Source: Candidatus Nomurabacteria bacterium (GTDB lineage Bacteria; Patescibacteria; Paceibacteria; UBA9973). Taken from it: 31,289 nucleotides of DNA. Of this stretch, positions 13,589 through 21,578 are shown piece by piece (within the stretch, counting starts at the first letter, position 1; every line of letters begins with the position of its first letter). A program made the translations under genes and the position numbers. The notes beneath the pieces are model-generated. The model had not been told where the DNA came from and searched no databases. It saw only the letters and a program-made list of their open reading frames with translations. The stretch lies in assembly GCA_026396015.1 (NCBI GenBank), contig JAPLXP010000009.1, positions 1 to 31,289 of the forward strand. Direction: 5' to 3'.

Positions 13589-14395
13589 ATGAAAACAAAT
13601 ATTTATTTTATTATGAAAACAAATGAAATGGAATTGTTCTTTGAACAGTTTAAATTTGATTCATCAAAAGCGCTTTTTGTTGGAATCGAGAGAGAAGCTT
13701 TTACCTCGAGAAAGGGCAAGATATTGCCCATAGCACCCGAAGTGCTGCCAATCATTGATATACTAAAACCCGAATACCAAATTTTTGGTTATGAGCTGTC
13801 TGCATGTCAAATCGAGATGAAATACGGTCCATATCATCAATTCGAAGTCAGTAATGGCCTCAGGGAATCTGAAATGGAAAGAAAAATTTTTGAGGAGATG
13901 CTTGATTTTAATTGCTATTTTTCCGATACTGCAGGACAGGAAATACCTTTGGATATTTATCCTGATCCTACTGGCAGGTATGCTAAAATAGCCAGTTCTC
14001 TGAGTAAGGATGTATTGCACGCAGCATGCTATGTCGCAGGTACTCATGTACACATCGGTATGCCTTCAGCTGAGGATGCATTGCGTGTGTACAACAGTCT
14101 ATGTCCTCACGTGGATGATTTGACTAAAATGGGAGATAACTCAAATGGTGAAAGAATTTCTTATTACCAGCTGATGTCGAAAGAGACAAATCCTCGAAGT
14201 CATACATCTATGCAATCCTGGTTTGAGGATTCAGTCGAAAAAGGGTACTCTCTTGACCCAAGAAAATGCTGGACACTGATTAGAATCTCGATTCATGGCA
14301 CTATTGAATTTAGGATGTTTGGATCTACTCCAGATCTAGATAAAATAAATAAATGGGCAAATGAGTGTAGAGATTTGTGTTGTAGATATTTATAA
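13589..14395 (+). CDS. GCS2-family glutamate-cysteine ligase-like enzyme
   Basis: ATP-dependent carboxylate-amine ligase of the GCS2 (YbdK/EgtA) group, which makes gamma-glutamyl amides such as gamma-glutamylcysteine. Motifs: VGIEREAF (ATP/Mg strand), CQIEMKYGP, GTHVHIGMP, and HGTIEFRMFG. At about 268 residues it is shorter than YbdK (around 370), lacking part of the C-terminal region, so activity is uncertain. The start is uncertain: ATG at 13577 lies inside the operator/-10, and 13589 or 13613 are likelier. Under the Trp-operator-like site; a terminator separates it from the amidotransferase gene. Confidence 0.82.
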   Translation: MKTNIYFIMKTNEMELFFEQFKFDSSKALFVGIEREAFTSRKGKILPIAPEVLPIIDILKPEYQIFGYELSACQIEMKYGPYHQFEVSNGLRESEMERKIFEEMLDFNCYFSDTAGQEIPLDIYPDPTGRYAKIASSLSKDVLHAACYVAGTHVHIGMPSAEDALRVYNSLCPHVDDLTKMGDNSNGERISYYQLMSKETNPRSHTSMQSWFEDSVEKGYSLDPRKCWTLIRISIHGTIEFRMFGSTPDLDKINKWANECRDLCCRYL

Positions 14396-14403
14396 TAGTA
14401 TAA

Positions 14404-14440
14404 TTGGAAAGTCTCATTGCAGGCTTTCCAATTTTTTTTT
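14404..14440 (+). terminator. Terminator after the ligase gene
   Basis: TTGGAAAG (14404-14411) with CTTTCCAA (14424-14431), followed by nine T. It lies between the ligase and the amidotransferase-trpR pair. Confidence 0.85.
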
Positions 14441-14451
14441 AAATATTATAT

Positions 14452-15177
14452 ATGTGTAGATTATTTGCCTATAAAACTAAAAAACCAAAAGAAACAACTC
14501 AACTTTTAATACAGTCATTAAGGGAATTTTTGTTATTGGCCAATAATGGCTGTGTCCCTCATGGTATTGAGCCTGGACATAATGATGGATGGGGTCTAAT
14601 TCTATATAAGGGTGGAGATGTCTGTCTGCACTATAAATCACTGTCTTCAATTAAAGATGATTTAAATTTTAATAAAATACTAAAAATCATACAAGACATC
14701 GAACCTGAGATAGTCGTCTCTCATTTGAGAAAGAAAACAGCAGGTATGGATGCATATAAAAATATTCAGCCATTATTATATGGTGGTGTATCTCTTTCTC
14801 ATAATGGCACTGTATTTTATGGAAATGATAAAAAGGATAAATCTATTAGTGACTCAATGTATTTCTTGAATCAATTTATCGAATCTAAGGACGTATGTCT
14901 AAATTTGAGTGAAAAAATAAAAACTATACAGGAAAATATTGAAAAAAAATATGATTACACGGCGATGAATATGATATTTTCTGATGGTAAAAATATTTTT
15001 GCAGTAAATAATAGCAACATAAATTATAAAAATTTTGATAAATTATGTCTGGACGAATATTATAAAATGTATAAAATGTCAGCCAAAGATTTTGTATTTA
15101 TTTGTTCTGAAAAGATTAAAAGTTTAGCACATCATAAGATTGATGTCTTAAAAGATAAAATAGTTTATAAATATTAA
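14452..15177 (+). CDS. Class II glutamine amidotransferase (YafJ/EgtC/Dug3-like)
   Basis: N-terminal nucleophile hydrolase of the Gn-AT_II type: starts MCRLFAY with the catalytic Cys2 exposed after Met removal, then HNDGWGL, VVSHLRKKT, and LSHNGTVF. 241 residues, the size of stand-alone YafJ/EgtC/Dug3 proteins, which hydrolyse gamma-glutamyl amides rather than feeding a synthase domain. Neighbouring GCS2 ligase and this enzyme recall the EgtA/EgtC pair of ergothioneine synthesis, but EgtB, EgtD and EgtE are not in the window. It is followed 8 bp later by trpR. Confidence 0.88.
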   Translation: MCRLFAYKTKKPKETTQLLIQSLREFLLLANNGCVPHGIEPGHNDGWGLILYKGGDVCLHYKSLSSIKDDLNFNKILKIIQDIEPEIVVSHLRKKTAGMDAYKNIQPLLYGGVSLSHNGTVFYGNDKKDKSISDSMYFLNQFIESKDVCLNLSEKIKTIQENIEKKYDYTAMNMIFSDGKNIFAVNNSNINYKNFDKLCLDEYYKMYKMSAKDFVFICSEKIKSLAHHKIDVLKDKIVYKY

Positions 15178-15185
15178 TTTTAATT

Positions 15186-15446
15186 ATGAAAGATAAAAAA
15201 ATTGTAGATGTCATTATTTCAATCGGTAATAATCCAAAATTGTTGGATAAATTTCTTTTCGACATCTTGACTCCAAAGGAGTACGAAGAAATAAATAAGA
15301 GATGGGAAATAGTAAATATGCTCCATTCTGGTGTGAATCAGCATGATATATCTAAAAAATTGGGGGTAGGTATCGCTACTGTGACCAGGGGGTCTACTGC
15401 ATTAAAAAATACCAAAGGAGGCTTCGCTGAGATACTGAAGTCGTAA
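15186..15446 (+). CDS. trpR: TrpR/YerC-family repressor
   Basis: An 86-residue helical DNA-binding protein. LTPKEYEEINKRWEIVNML, then QHDISKKLG and the recognition helix GVGIATVTRGSTALK, almost the E. coli TrpR sequence (IATITRGSNSLK). E. coli TrpR binds DNA when loaded with tryptophan; YerC relatives are less studied. It lies 8 bp after the amidotransferase gene. A near-consensus Trp operator precedes the ligase gene 1.6 kb upstream. Confidence 0.9.
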   Translation: MKDKKIVDVIISIGNNPKLLDKFLFDILTPKEYEEINKRWEIVNMLHSGVNQHDISKKLGVGIATVTRGSTALKNTKGGFAEILKS

Positions 15447-15469
15447 TCTTAGAGGATAATCTATCCAAA

Positions 15470-15600
15470 CCATCACCTAGCCTCTACTGATAAATCACTA
15501 AAGCGACAAAAGGTTGACACTGAGGTAAGATGACCTGGATCAGAATTTATTGTTCCTGTGATGATAAATATGTACTCAAAATTTTACTAGCTAACATTGA
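15470..15600 (+). pseudogene. Decayed gene 3' end (paired with 19546-19620)
   Basis: The DNA at about 15478-15553 is homologous to 19546-19620. In one frame it reads ASTDKSLKRQKVDTEVR then stop; the other copy reads ASTYKFLKRQKIGTEVD. Conservation of the peptide pattern suggests both derive from a coding sequence, now without a start. The family is not recognised. Confidence 0.55.
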
Positions 15601-15677
15601 TATTTTAATGATTTTATTGTATAATATTAAAATTATTAAATACAAAGTGTTTTTACTTGAGAGTATGGATTAATTTG

Positions 15678-17039
15678 ATGGAAACAACTAAATTAGTTTT
15701 AATTATCTTAATATTCATTTTTGGATTTCAAGGGATCAGAACTTTGATTGCTTTATTGTACTCTTTATTTTTTCTTGAAAAAAATCAAAAAGTTGTAAAT
15801 GTGTCAAATAGAAATAAGAAAGTTAGATTTTTTATCTTGATACCCTGTCTGAATGAACAAAATAACATCAAGGGCACTCTGGAATACCTGAATAAAATTT
15901 GTAAGCCGATAGAGGATATTTGTTCTATCTATGCTGTAACTACTGAAAAAGAAAAAAATATTTTAAATGAAGTCTATACTTGGGATGTGATTAGAAATGA
16001 AATTTCAAACAAAAGTTATCATAATGTATTTAATCTGCATTATCCAAAGACAGAAGGGGGTATATCTCACCAATTAAATTATGCGATAAACTCGCTCCGA
16101 GATCAGGGGGTATTTAATGAATTTGATTATATTGTTATTTACAATGCAGATTCTAGGCCACATCCCGATACTTTCAATTATATTTTGAATGATTCAATAG
16201 ATTATGATCTGAAGATATATCAGCAATACTCTGCAGTGTTGCAGAATTTTAAAGAACTCGGCAATTCCGTCAATGGATTATTCTTAAAAACTTTTGCAGT
16301 TTTCCAGACGCGCTTTTCTCTGGCTCACGAGATTCCAAGGTCTATGAGGACCCTATCTTCTAATACACTTGTAAGTGAATATTCTAATGCGCACTGTATT
16401 GGTCATGGGTTTTTTATCCCTTTTAAAATAATTGAAAGTCTAGGAAAATTCTCAGAAAATACGATGACAGAGGATCTGTTCCTCGGTTTCCTTATTAGAT
16501 CCACAGGTCATGCGATAAAGCCAATACCATATCTTGAAAATATAATTTCTCCAAAAACAATATCTAGTAATTTGTATCAAAAATATATATGGTACTGGGG
16601 TCCTATGTATTATCCGTATTATTATTGGTACTATAAAAATAATTTCTTGAATGGTAGGAATTCATTTAAATCATTTGTCATAATGCTGCAGGGGATACTG
16701 TCAGCTACCGCTTGGTCTTTTTCAGGGCCGATACTATTATTTGGCTTAATTTTTGCATATTTGAATATTCATTTATTTATGGCAAAAATTTTATTTTTTC
16801 TGATTTTTATATATGCACCACTACAATATCTCGTTATTGTTTATAGATTTGAGGATATAATAAGATATACTACGGGTAGACATGCAAAGTATTTTAATAT
16901 TTTAGATTATGTATTTGTGCCCATATTATCTGTTCTGATTATTATCGTCTCTAGCTTGCCGACTTTTGTTTCTATGTTTATGGAGGTGTACAGTATAACT
17001 TTTGGTAAAAAACTTACAAAGAATAAAACAGAAAATTAA
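15678..17039 (+). CDS. Membrane-bound family 2 glycosyltransferase
   Basis: About 453 residues. One N-terminal membrane span, then a GT2 catalytic domain: FILIPCLNEQNN, YIVIYNADSRPHPD (DxD-like metal site), EDLFLGF, and a YIWYWGP segment in place of QxxRW, followed by three to four C-terminal spans. This is the plan of processive or lipid-linked polysaccharide transferases. A TTG codon at 15657 opens the frame, but the ATG at 15678 is preferred; TATAAT near 15622 would give a leader of about 50 nt. Donor and acceptor unknown. Followed 24 bp later by a kinase gene with its own -10 box. Confidence 0.85.
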   Translation: METTKLVLIILIFIFGFQGIRTLIALLYSLFFLEKNQKVVNVSNRNKKVRFFILIPCLNEQNNIKGTLEYLNKICKPIEDICSIYAVTTEKEKNILNEVYTWDVIRNEISNKSYHNVFNLHYPKTEGGISHQLNYAINSLRDQGVFNEFDYIVIYNADSRPHPDTFNYILNDSIDYDLKIYQQYSAVLQNFKELGNSVNGLFLKTFAVFQTRFSLAHEIPRSMRTLSSNTLVSEYSNAHCIGHGFFIPFKIIESLGKFSENTMTEDLFLGFLIRSTGHAIKPIPYLENIISPKTISSNLYQKYIWYWGPMYYPYYYWYYKNNFLNGRNSFKSFVIMLQGILSATAWSFSGPILLFGLIFAYLNIHLFMAKILFFLIFIYAPLQYLVIVYRFEDIIRYTTGRHAKYFNILDYVFVPILSVLIIIVSSLPTFVSMFMEVYSITFGKKLTKNKTEN

Positions 17040-17063
17040 TAGCTAACAAATAATATTTTTAAT

Positions 17064-17687
17064 ATGAATACAATTGTCGTAGGGTTTGATGGTCTCGTGC
17101 GAGCTGGTAAAACTACATTGATAAACAAGTTAGCAAAACATTTTAATGCTCCTATTATTGGGGAGTATAAAAGTTATGCTACTAGAAATGGTACAGAATT
17201 TCCTCCTTATCCACCTGTATCAAGAGAAAAAGCGATGGAGGCATCAATCTTCTTTACTGAAATAGAAAAGCAGAGGATTGGTGATCTTGATAATTTTAAA
17301 TCATTAAATCCACAAATCATACTAGTTGATCGTACCTCGTTGAGTTGTATTGCTTTTGATTATTCAGCGAACCATTTTACCAATTTTGGTACTTATGATG
17401 AAGCTAAAAAATTGTGGGATGATACAAAAATAATAAGGCCTGATTTGAGTTTTATTTTAGATGTATCTCAGGAAAATCTTAAACACAGAATGTTCTTGAA
17501 TAATGATAATTTTCCTCCACATATATCTGATAAAGATTTCAATTCTCATATTGTAAATCTGTTCAATGAAGAATTGAAAAAAAACCCTAATATGGTAAAA
17601 ATAAATGCAAATCAAAAACCGGAGGAAGTCGAGGCTGATGTGGTAAATGCAATCATGGAGTACATAAATAAAAATACTACTAAGTAG
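17064..17687 (+). CDS. P-loop nucleoside/nucleotide kinase (dTMP kinase-like)
   Basis: 207 residues with Walker A GLVRAGKTT (10-18), a mid-protein ILVDRTSLS (DR(T/S) motif of thymidylate and deoxynucleoside kinases), and LSFILDVSQENLKHRM near the lid. The layout fits thymidylate kinase-like NTPases, but divergence leaves dTMP kinase, deoxynucleoside kinase or a general P-loop kinase open. TAATAT (17051-17056) lies 7 nt before the ATG. The stop codon is inside a palindrome forming the convergent terminator at about 17670-17697. Confidence 0.75.
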   Translation: MNTIVVGFDGLVRAGKTTLINKLAKHFNAPIIGEYKSYATRNGTEFPPYPPVSREKAMEASIFFTEIEKQRIGDLDNFKSLNPQIILVDRTSLSCIAFDYSANHFTNFGTYDEAKKLWDDTKIIRPDLSFILDVSQENLKHRMFLNNDNFPPHISDKDFNSHIVNLFNEELKKNPNMVKINANQKPEEVEADVVNAIMEYINKNTTK

Positions 17688-17692
17688 TATTT

Positions 17693-18325
17693 TTATAAAT
17701 GAGAGTGATCATTCCATGAGGAAAGGTGCCAATTTGTTTTTTTGTTGGTTTTTCCATGGTGTATTGTAGTAATCCCAGTATTCTTTGTGTGGAATTTATC
17801 TATAAATTGATCGCATTCTTCTGGACTCAAATCTTCACCCATCACTATGTATGCCATCATTATTCTCAATATGAATCCGTGAGTCACTATCATTATGTTT
17901 TCCTCTTGTCTACTTTCAAGGAAAAGAAGGATATTCTTTATTCTTTCTTTTAAATCTGTAAAATTCTCTTCATCAGAATAACGCAATTCTGGATTAGGAA
18001 AAATTTTCCAAATTTTCTCACTCATTTTATTGGATTCCTCGCCTTTTTTGTGTAGGCCATTTTGTTCGCTCGGCCACTTTCTCTCATTGAATAGATCATG
18101 ATATTCTATTGGCTTATCTATCTTGCTTTTTATTATAAGGGCTGTATCTTTTGCCCTCTGTATATTGCTGGAAAAAATTATTTCTATCGGTAAATTTTCA
18201 AAACGAGATGCTACAGCATTGGCTTGATTGATTCCTTTTTCTGTTAGCCCAACATCGTCACTCATCCAAAAATCACTAGTATTTGAGTAGCTTTCACCAT
18301 GTCGGACAATGTGTACGATTTTCAT
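17693..18325 (-). CDS. Histidine phosphatase superfamily protein
   Basis: Phosphoglycerate-mutase-like phosphatase: RHGES (8-12) with the phosphohistidine H9, FSSNIQRAKDTA, a central Glu region (LFNERKWPSEQ), and VTHGFILR with the second catalytic His. 210 residues, normal for GpmB/CobC-like enzymes; substrate unknown. TACTAT (plus-strand 18332-18337) lies 6 nt before the ATG, predicting a leaderless transcript separate from the upstream RelA-like gene, which has its own terminator. Confidence 0.9.
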   Translation of the reverse strand: MKIVHIVRHGESYSNTSDFWMSDDVGLTEKGINQANAVASRFENLPIEIIFSSNIQRAKDTALIIKSKIDKPIEYHDLFNERKWPSEQNGLHKKGEESNKMSEKIWKIFPNPELRYSDEENFTDLKERIKNILLFLESRQEENIMIVTHGFILRIMMAYIVMGEDLSPEECDQFIDKFHTKNTGITTIHHGKTNKKTNWHLSSWNDHSHL

Positions 18326-18350
18326 ATTTAAATAGTATCAATAATGTATA

Positions 18351-18382
18351 AAAAAATAAAGCTCACAAAAATGCGAGCTTTA
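18351..18382 (-). terminator. Terminator of the RelA/SpoT-like gene
   Basis: TAAAGCTC (18357-18364) with GAGCTTTA (18375-18382). The A-run at 18351-18356 is the U-tract on the minus strand. It overlaps the stop codon. Confidence 0.8.
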
Positions 18383-18847
18383 TAGATTGTATGTTGTCTT
18401 GTGATAGACATCATGATGAGATTCATTCACCCTGTGGAATTTTTCAGTGGTGATTTGTATCTCAAATGATGTATTGTTCTTGTATGCTACGAAGCGCAGG
18501 CATTTAAAACTTTTGCCCTCAAGGCCTAGGTCGGATAAAACTTTTGGATTCTTTATAAAATCATTGGCTAGATATCCTGGAAAGTTGTCCCTCATTATTC
18601 CAAGAGCTATATATGCTTGGCTGACAGATCCAACTATTATACGTATTCCATATACATCGTGTATTGAAAAAACATTATCGAATTGCTTGCGTACAATCTT
18701 TGCTTTTAAGTCTTCTGCATTTTTGACCCGGTATGTAATCCTTACTTTCTTTAATACATTTCCTAGTGATAATTTTATAATATCAGCTAGTTCTTCTATA
18801 GTGCATTCTATCTTTTGTTGATAGATGCCTATATTGTCTTCTGACAT
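18380..18847 (-). CDS. Degenerate RelA/SpoT synthetase-like domain
   Basis: 155 residues covering only the alarmone synthetase fold. Retained: YRVKNAEDLKAKI, DVYGIRIIV (Mg-binding Asp and Arg), NDFIKNPK, FEIQITTEKFHRV (Glu of ExQxRT, with Thr for Arg). Lost: the NGYxSxH substrate loop, replaced by GLEGKSFKCLRF, so the Tyr that stacks on the guanine is missing. There is no HD hydrolase, TGS or ACT domain. It may be inactive, bind nucleotides, or make another product. A strong AGGAGGT Shine-Dalgarno lies 6 nt before the ATG, unusual in this window. Confidence 0.8.
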   Translation of the reverse strand: MSEDNIGIYQQKIECTIEELADIIKLSLGNVLKKVRITYRVKNAEDLKAKIVRKQFDNVFSIHDVYGIRIIVGSVSQAYIALGIMRDNFPGYLANDFIKNPKVLSDLGLEGKSFKCLRFVAYKNNTSFEIQITTEKFHRVNESHHDVYHKTTYNL

Positions 18848-18975
18848 TTAAAACCTCCTTTTTAAAGTATTTTGTATGTTATAACTATTTGTTGAAAATA
18901 TACACCTAAAAGATGATTATTACAAGATTGAAAAATAGTTAATCTTTGTATTTTAGTGTGATATAATATAAACAT

Positions 18976-19410
18976 ATGGAAAATATGGGATTAATATATT
19001 CACTGAGTGCAGCTGTATGTTGGGGTGTCGTCTATGCTCTTGATCAAAAAGTTCTCGAGCATATATCACCAATATCTCTAATGTTTTTTTACTCAGTTTT
19101 CTCTGTAATAGTCTTATTGCCATTCATGTTATTAAATAATAATGAATTATTTAAATCTTTTTTTAATAGTGGAAAGGATAATTTGACTATGGCTTCTATT
19201 ACTATTGTATTAGCAATTGCAGCGAATCTACTTATTTTATTTGGTATTAAATCTTTGGGTGCTTCTCATGCGTCAATACTTGAAATAGCATATCCATTCT
19301 TTGTGATTTTATTTAGTTTTTTGATTTTTCGTACATCCCCTAGTATATATTTTTATATAGGAGGTCTCCTTATTTTTATTGGTTCAGTAATAATAACTAA
19401 ATTAAGTTAA
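18976..19410 (+). CDS. EamA-family half-size transporter
   Basis: 144 residues with about five membrane spans, one EamA unit (YSLSAAVCWGVVYALDQKVLEHISP at the start, ASILEIAYPFFVILFSFLIF near the end). Half the length of a normal drug/metabolite transporter, so it probably works as a dimer, as in small multidrug-type ancestors. TATAAT/TAATAT ends 6-8 nt before the ATG. A full ten-span EamA protein lies downstream beyond a stretch of gene debris. Substrate unknown. Confidence 0.85.
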   Translation: MENMGLIYSLSAAVCWGVVYALDQKVLEHISPISLMFFYSVFSVIVLLPFMLLNNNELFKSFFNSGKDNLTMASITIVLAIAANLLILFGIKSLGASHASILEIAYPFFVILFSFLIFRTSPSIYFYIGGLLIFIGSVIITKLS

Positions 19411-19439
19411 TTATTTAGTGAATTAAATATTACTCTTAA

Positions 19440-19640
19440 GAGCACTCTCATCTAGTCCAATTCTTTTGAAATAGGTATTGCTGAAGAGATGATTGATTTT
19501 AATTGCTATTTTTCCGACACCGCAGGACAGGAAATACCTTTGGATAGCCTCTACCTACAAATTCTTAAAGCGCCAAAAAATCGGCACCGAGGTAGATGAT
19601 TTGAATCATGATTTATTGTTTTTATAATTTTAAAAGATTA
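19440..19640 (+). pseudogene. Chimeric gene debris: ligase fragment joined to 15.5-kb remnant
   Basis: This gap without an intact gene holds two joined fragments. 19491-19545 reads EEMIDFNCYFSDTAGQEIPLD, nearly identical to the GCS2 ligase at about 13893-13955. It continues straight into 19546-19620, homologous to 15478-15553 downstream of trpR. No intact frame remains. The rest of 19411-19685 shows only the promoter of the next gene. Confidence 0.85.
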
Positions 19641-19685
19641 AAATAAGTAGAATAGTTTATATTTTAGTGGTATAATGATATTCAT

Positions 19686-20606
19686 ATGAATTGGTTTTTA
19701 ATTGCATTGGCGGCTCCATTCTTGTGGGCTATGGTCAATATAGCTGATCAGTATCTAATATCTAAATATTCTGACCGTACCAAGGAACATAGCTCTGGTG
19801 GTCTTGTGTTGTTTTCTAGTTTAATTGGTCTATTTATTGCGTTATTTATCGCCATATTTACCCGTGGAATTTTTAGTGTGCCTATTTTTGATATATTCTT
19901 ACTGTCTATCACCGGATTTCTGACTATAGTTTGGGTTGTCTTGTATCTGTATGCACTAGAAATAGAAGAGGTGTCCAATGTAGCACCGTGGTTCTTGACT
20001 GTACCATTATTCGGATATCTTTTTGGATACTTGTTCTTGGGTGAGACTCTGAATCATCATCAGATGCTCGGAGCGGGTATCATACTGATCGGCATGATAG
20101 TGTTGTCTATAAATTTTACAGGAGAAAAGAGGCACATAAAGAAGAAGCCTGTATTATACATGCTACTGGCTTGTATTTTTGTCGCATTGTCTGGAATTAT
20201 TTTTAAATATGTGACGATTGAGGGTGATTTTTGGTTATCATCTTTTTGGGAGTATACGGGGCTAGGTGTAGCAGGATTGATTATCTATATCTTTGTACCA
20301 AAATATAGAGATGAATTTATGAACATGAATCGTGCTGGTGGACGGAAAATATTTATAGTAAATACTATTAGTGAGTTGACTACTATATCTGGAAATTTGC
20401 TTACAAATTTTGCATTGATATTGGCACCTGTGACTATGGTGTATATAGTGGGTACATTCCAGCCTGCTGTTGTATTGATTCTGACTGTTATTGGAACTAA
20501 ATTTTTCCCACACATTGTAAAGGAAGATATTTCTAGTAAGTCTTTAATACCTAAAATTCTCGCAATAATAATAATGATTGTAGGTAGTGTGTTTTTATTT
20601 AAATAA
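19686..20606 (+). CDS. EamA-family (DMT) transporter
   Basis: 306 residues, ten predicted membrane spans in two EamA repeats (residues about 1-145 and 155-305). Typical features: WFLIALAAPFLWAMVNIADQYL at the start, VSNVAPWFLTVPLFGYLFGYLFLGE closing repeat 1, and MVYIVGTFQPAVVLILTVIG in repeat 2. TATAAT (19671-19676) lies 9 nt upstream of the ATG. Substrate unknown; family members export amino acids, metabolites or drugs. Followed 31 bp later by the DUF2156 gene. Confidence 0.9.
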   Translation: MNWFLIALAAPFLWAMVNIADQYLISKYSDRTKEHSSGGLVLFSSLIGLFIALFIAIFTRGIFSVPIFDIFLLSITGFLTIVWVVLYLYALEIEEVSNVAPWFLTVPLFGYLFGYLFLGETLNHHQMLGAGIILIGMIVLSINFTGEKRHIKKKPVLYMLLACIFVALSGIIFKYVTIEGDFWLSSFWEYTGLGVAGLIIYIFVPKYRDEFMNMNRAGGRKIFIVNTISELTTISGNLLTNFALILAPVTMVYIVGTFQPAVVLILTVIGTKFFPHIVKEDISSKSLIPKILAIIIMIVGSVFLFK

Positions 20607-20637
20607 TGTAGTATATATAAAGTAAAATCCTAAATTT

Positions 20638-21537
20638 ATGATTCCTGAATTCCCACAATTTAAACATCTCGAGCTTTCAGATAGGGAAGATATCGAAAAA
20701 ATAACTAGAGAATATCCGCCGTATTCTGATTTTAACTTTACTAGTATGTGGAGTTGGGACACTAAAGGTGAAATGCAAATATCTCAATTAAATGGGAATT
20801 TGGTGGTTAAATTTGCGGATTATCTTACAAAGAACCCCTTTCTATCATTTATTGGTAAAAATCAAATATGTGATACTGCATCAAGATTGATTGACTTCTC
20901 TGTAGAAAATTACAATACTGATTCCTTGATGTTGGTACCAGGAGAAATGGTGAGTGAGCTAAATGATTTCGGGTTTAGTATTCTTCCTGATGTAAACGCC
21001 ACTGATTATATATTTAGTATTGAACGATTGAGGGAAATGCATAACTGGGTGGAACATCAAGCAAGTAGAGGTATTGAGAGTTTTTTAAAATTGCATTCTG
21101 ATTATACTGTGGAATTTTCTAGTATTGAAAATTTGAAAAAGGAAAAACATCTTGATTTGTTTAGTAAATGGGCAAAAAATAAAGATGTAAAAAATCATAC
21201 TGAATCAAATGAATATCTTGCATTCACTAGATTCCTTGATATAAGTAATGGAGATATTGAATTCGTATCATTGTATAAAAATGATATCCTAATTGGATTT
21301 ACTGCCTATGAGGTGCTGTCAAATGATTTTGCGATCGCTCATTTTTCTAAGGCAGATACAAAACATCATTCTGCTATTTATGATATTTTGAATTGGGAAG
21401 AAGCAAAAATTTTAAATACTAAAAAAGTAAAATATTACAACTGGGAACAAGATCTAGGAATAATCGGATTACAAAATTCAAAACTTAAATATAAACCCCA
21501 TTCTTTTTTGAGTAAATTTATTATTAAAAAATCTTAG
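20638..21537 (+). CDS. DUF2156 / phosphatidylglycerol lysyltransferase C-terminal-like protein
   Basis: 299 residues, soluble, double-GNAT layout of the DUF2156 family (related to the catalytic domain of MprF). Signature points: YPPYSDFNFTSMWSWD near residue 27-42, an LVPGEM loop, and the C-terminal YYNWEQDLGIIGLQNSK, then YKPHSFLSKF. No transmembrane flippase domain. MprF transfers aminoacyl groups to lipids; for stand-alone DUF2156 proteins the acceptor is unknown. It probably shares a transcript with the EamA gene. Confidence 0.85.
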   Translation: MIPEFPQFKHLELSDREDIEKITREYPPYSDFNFTSMWSWDTKGEMQISQLNGNLVVKFADYLTKNPFLSFIGKNQICDTASRLIDFSVENYNTDSLMLVPGEMVSELNDFGFSILPDVNATDYIFSIERLREMHNWVEHQASRGIESFLKLHSDYTVEFSSIENLKKEKHLDLFSKWAKNKDVKNHTESNEYLAFTRFLDISNGDIEFVSLYKNDILIGFTAYEVLSNDFAIAHFSKADTKHHSAIYDILNWEEAKILNTKKVKYYNWEQDLGIIGLQNSKLKYKPHSFLSKFIIKKS

Positions 21538-21578
21538 TTTGATATAGGAAGTGTGTTCATGGTATTATAAATACTAGT

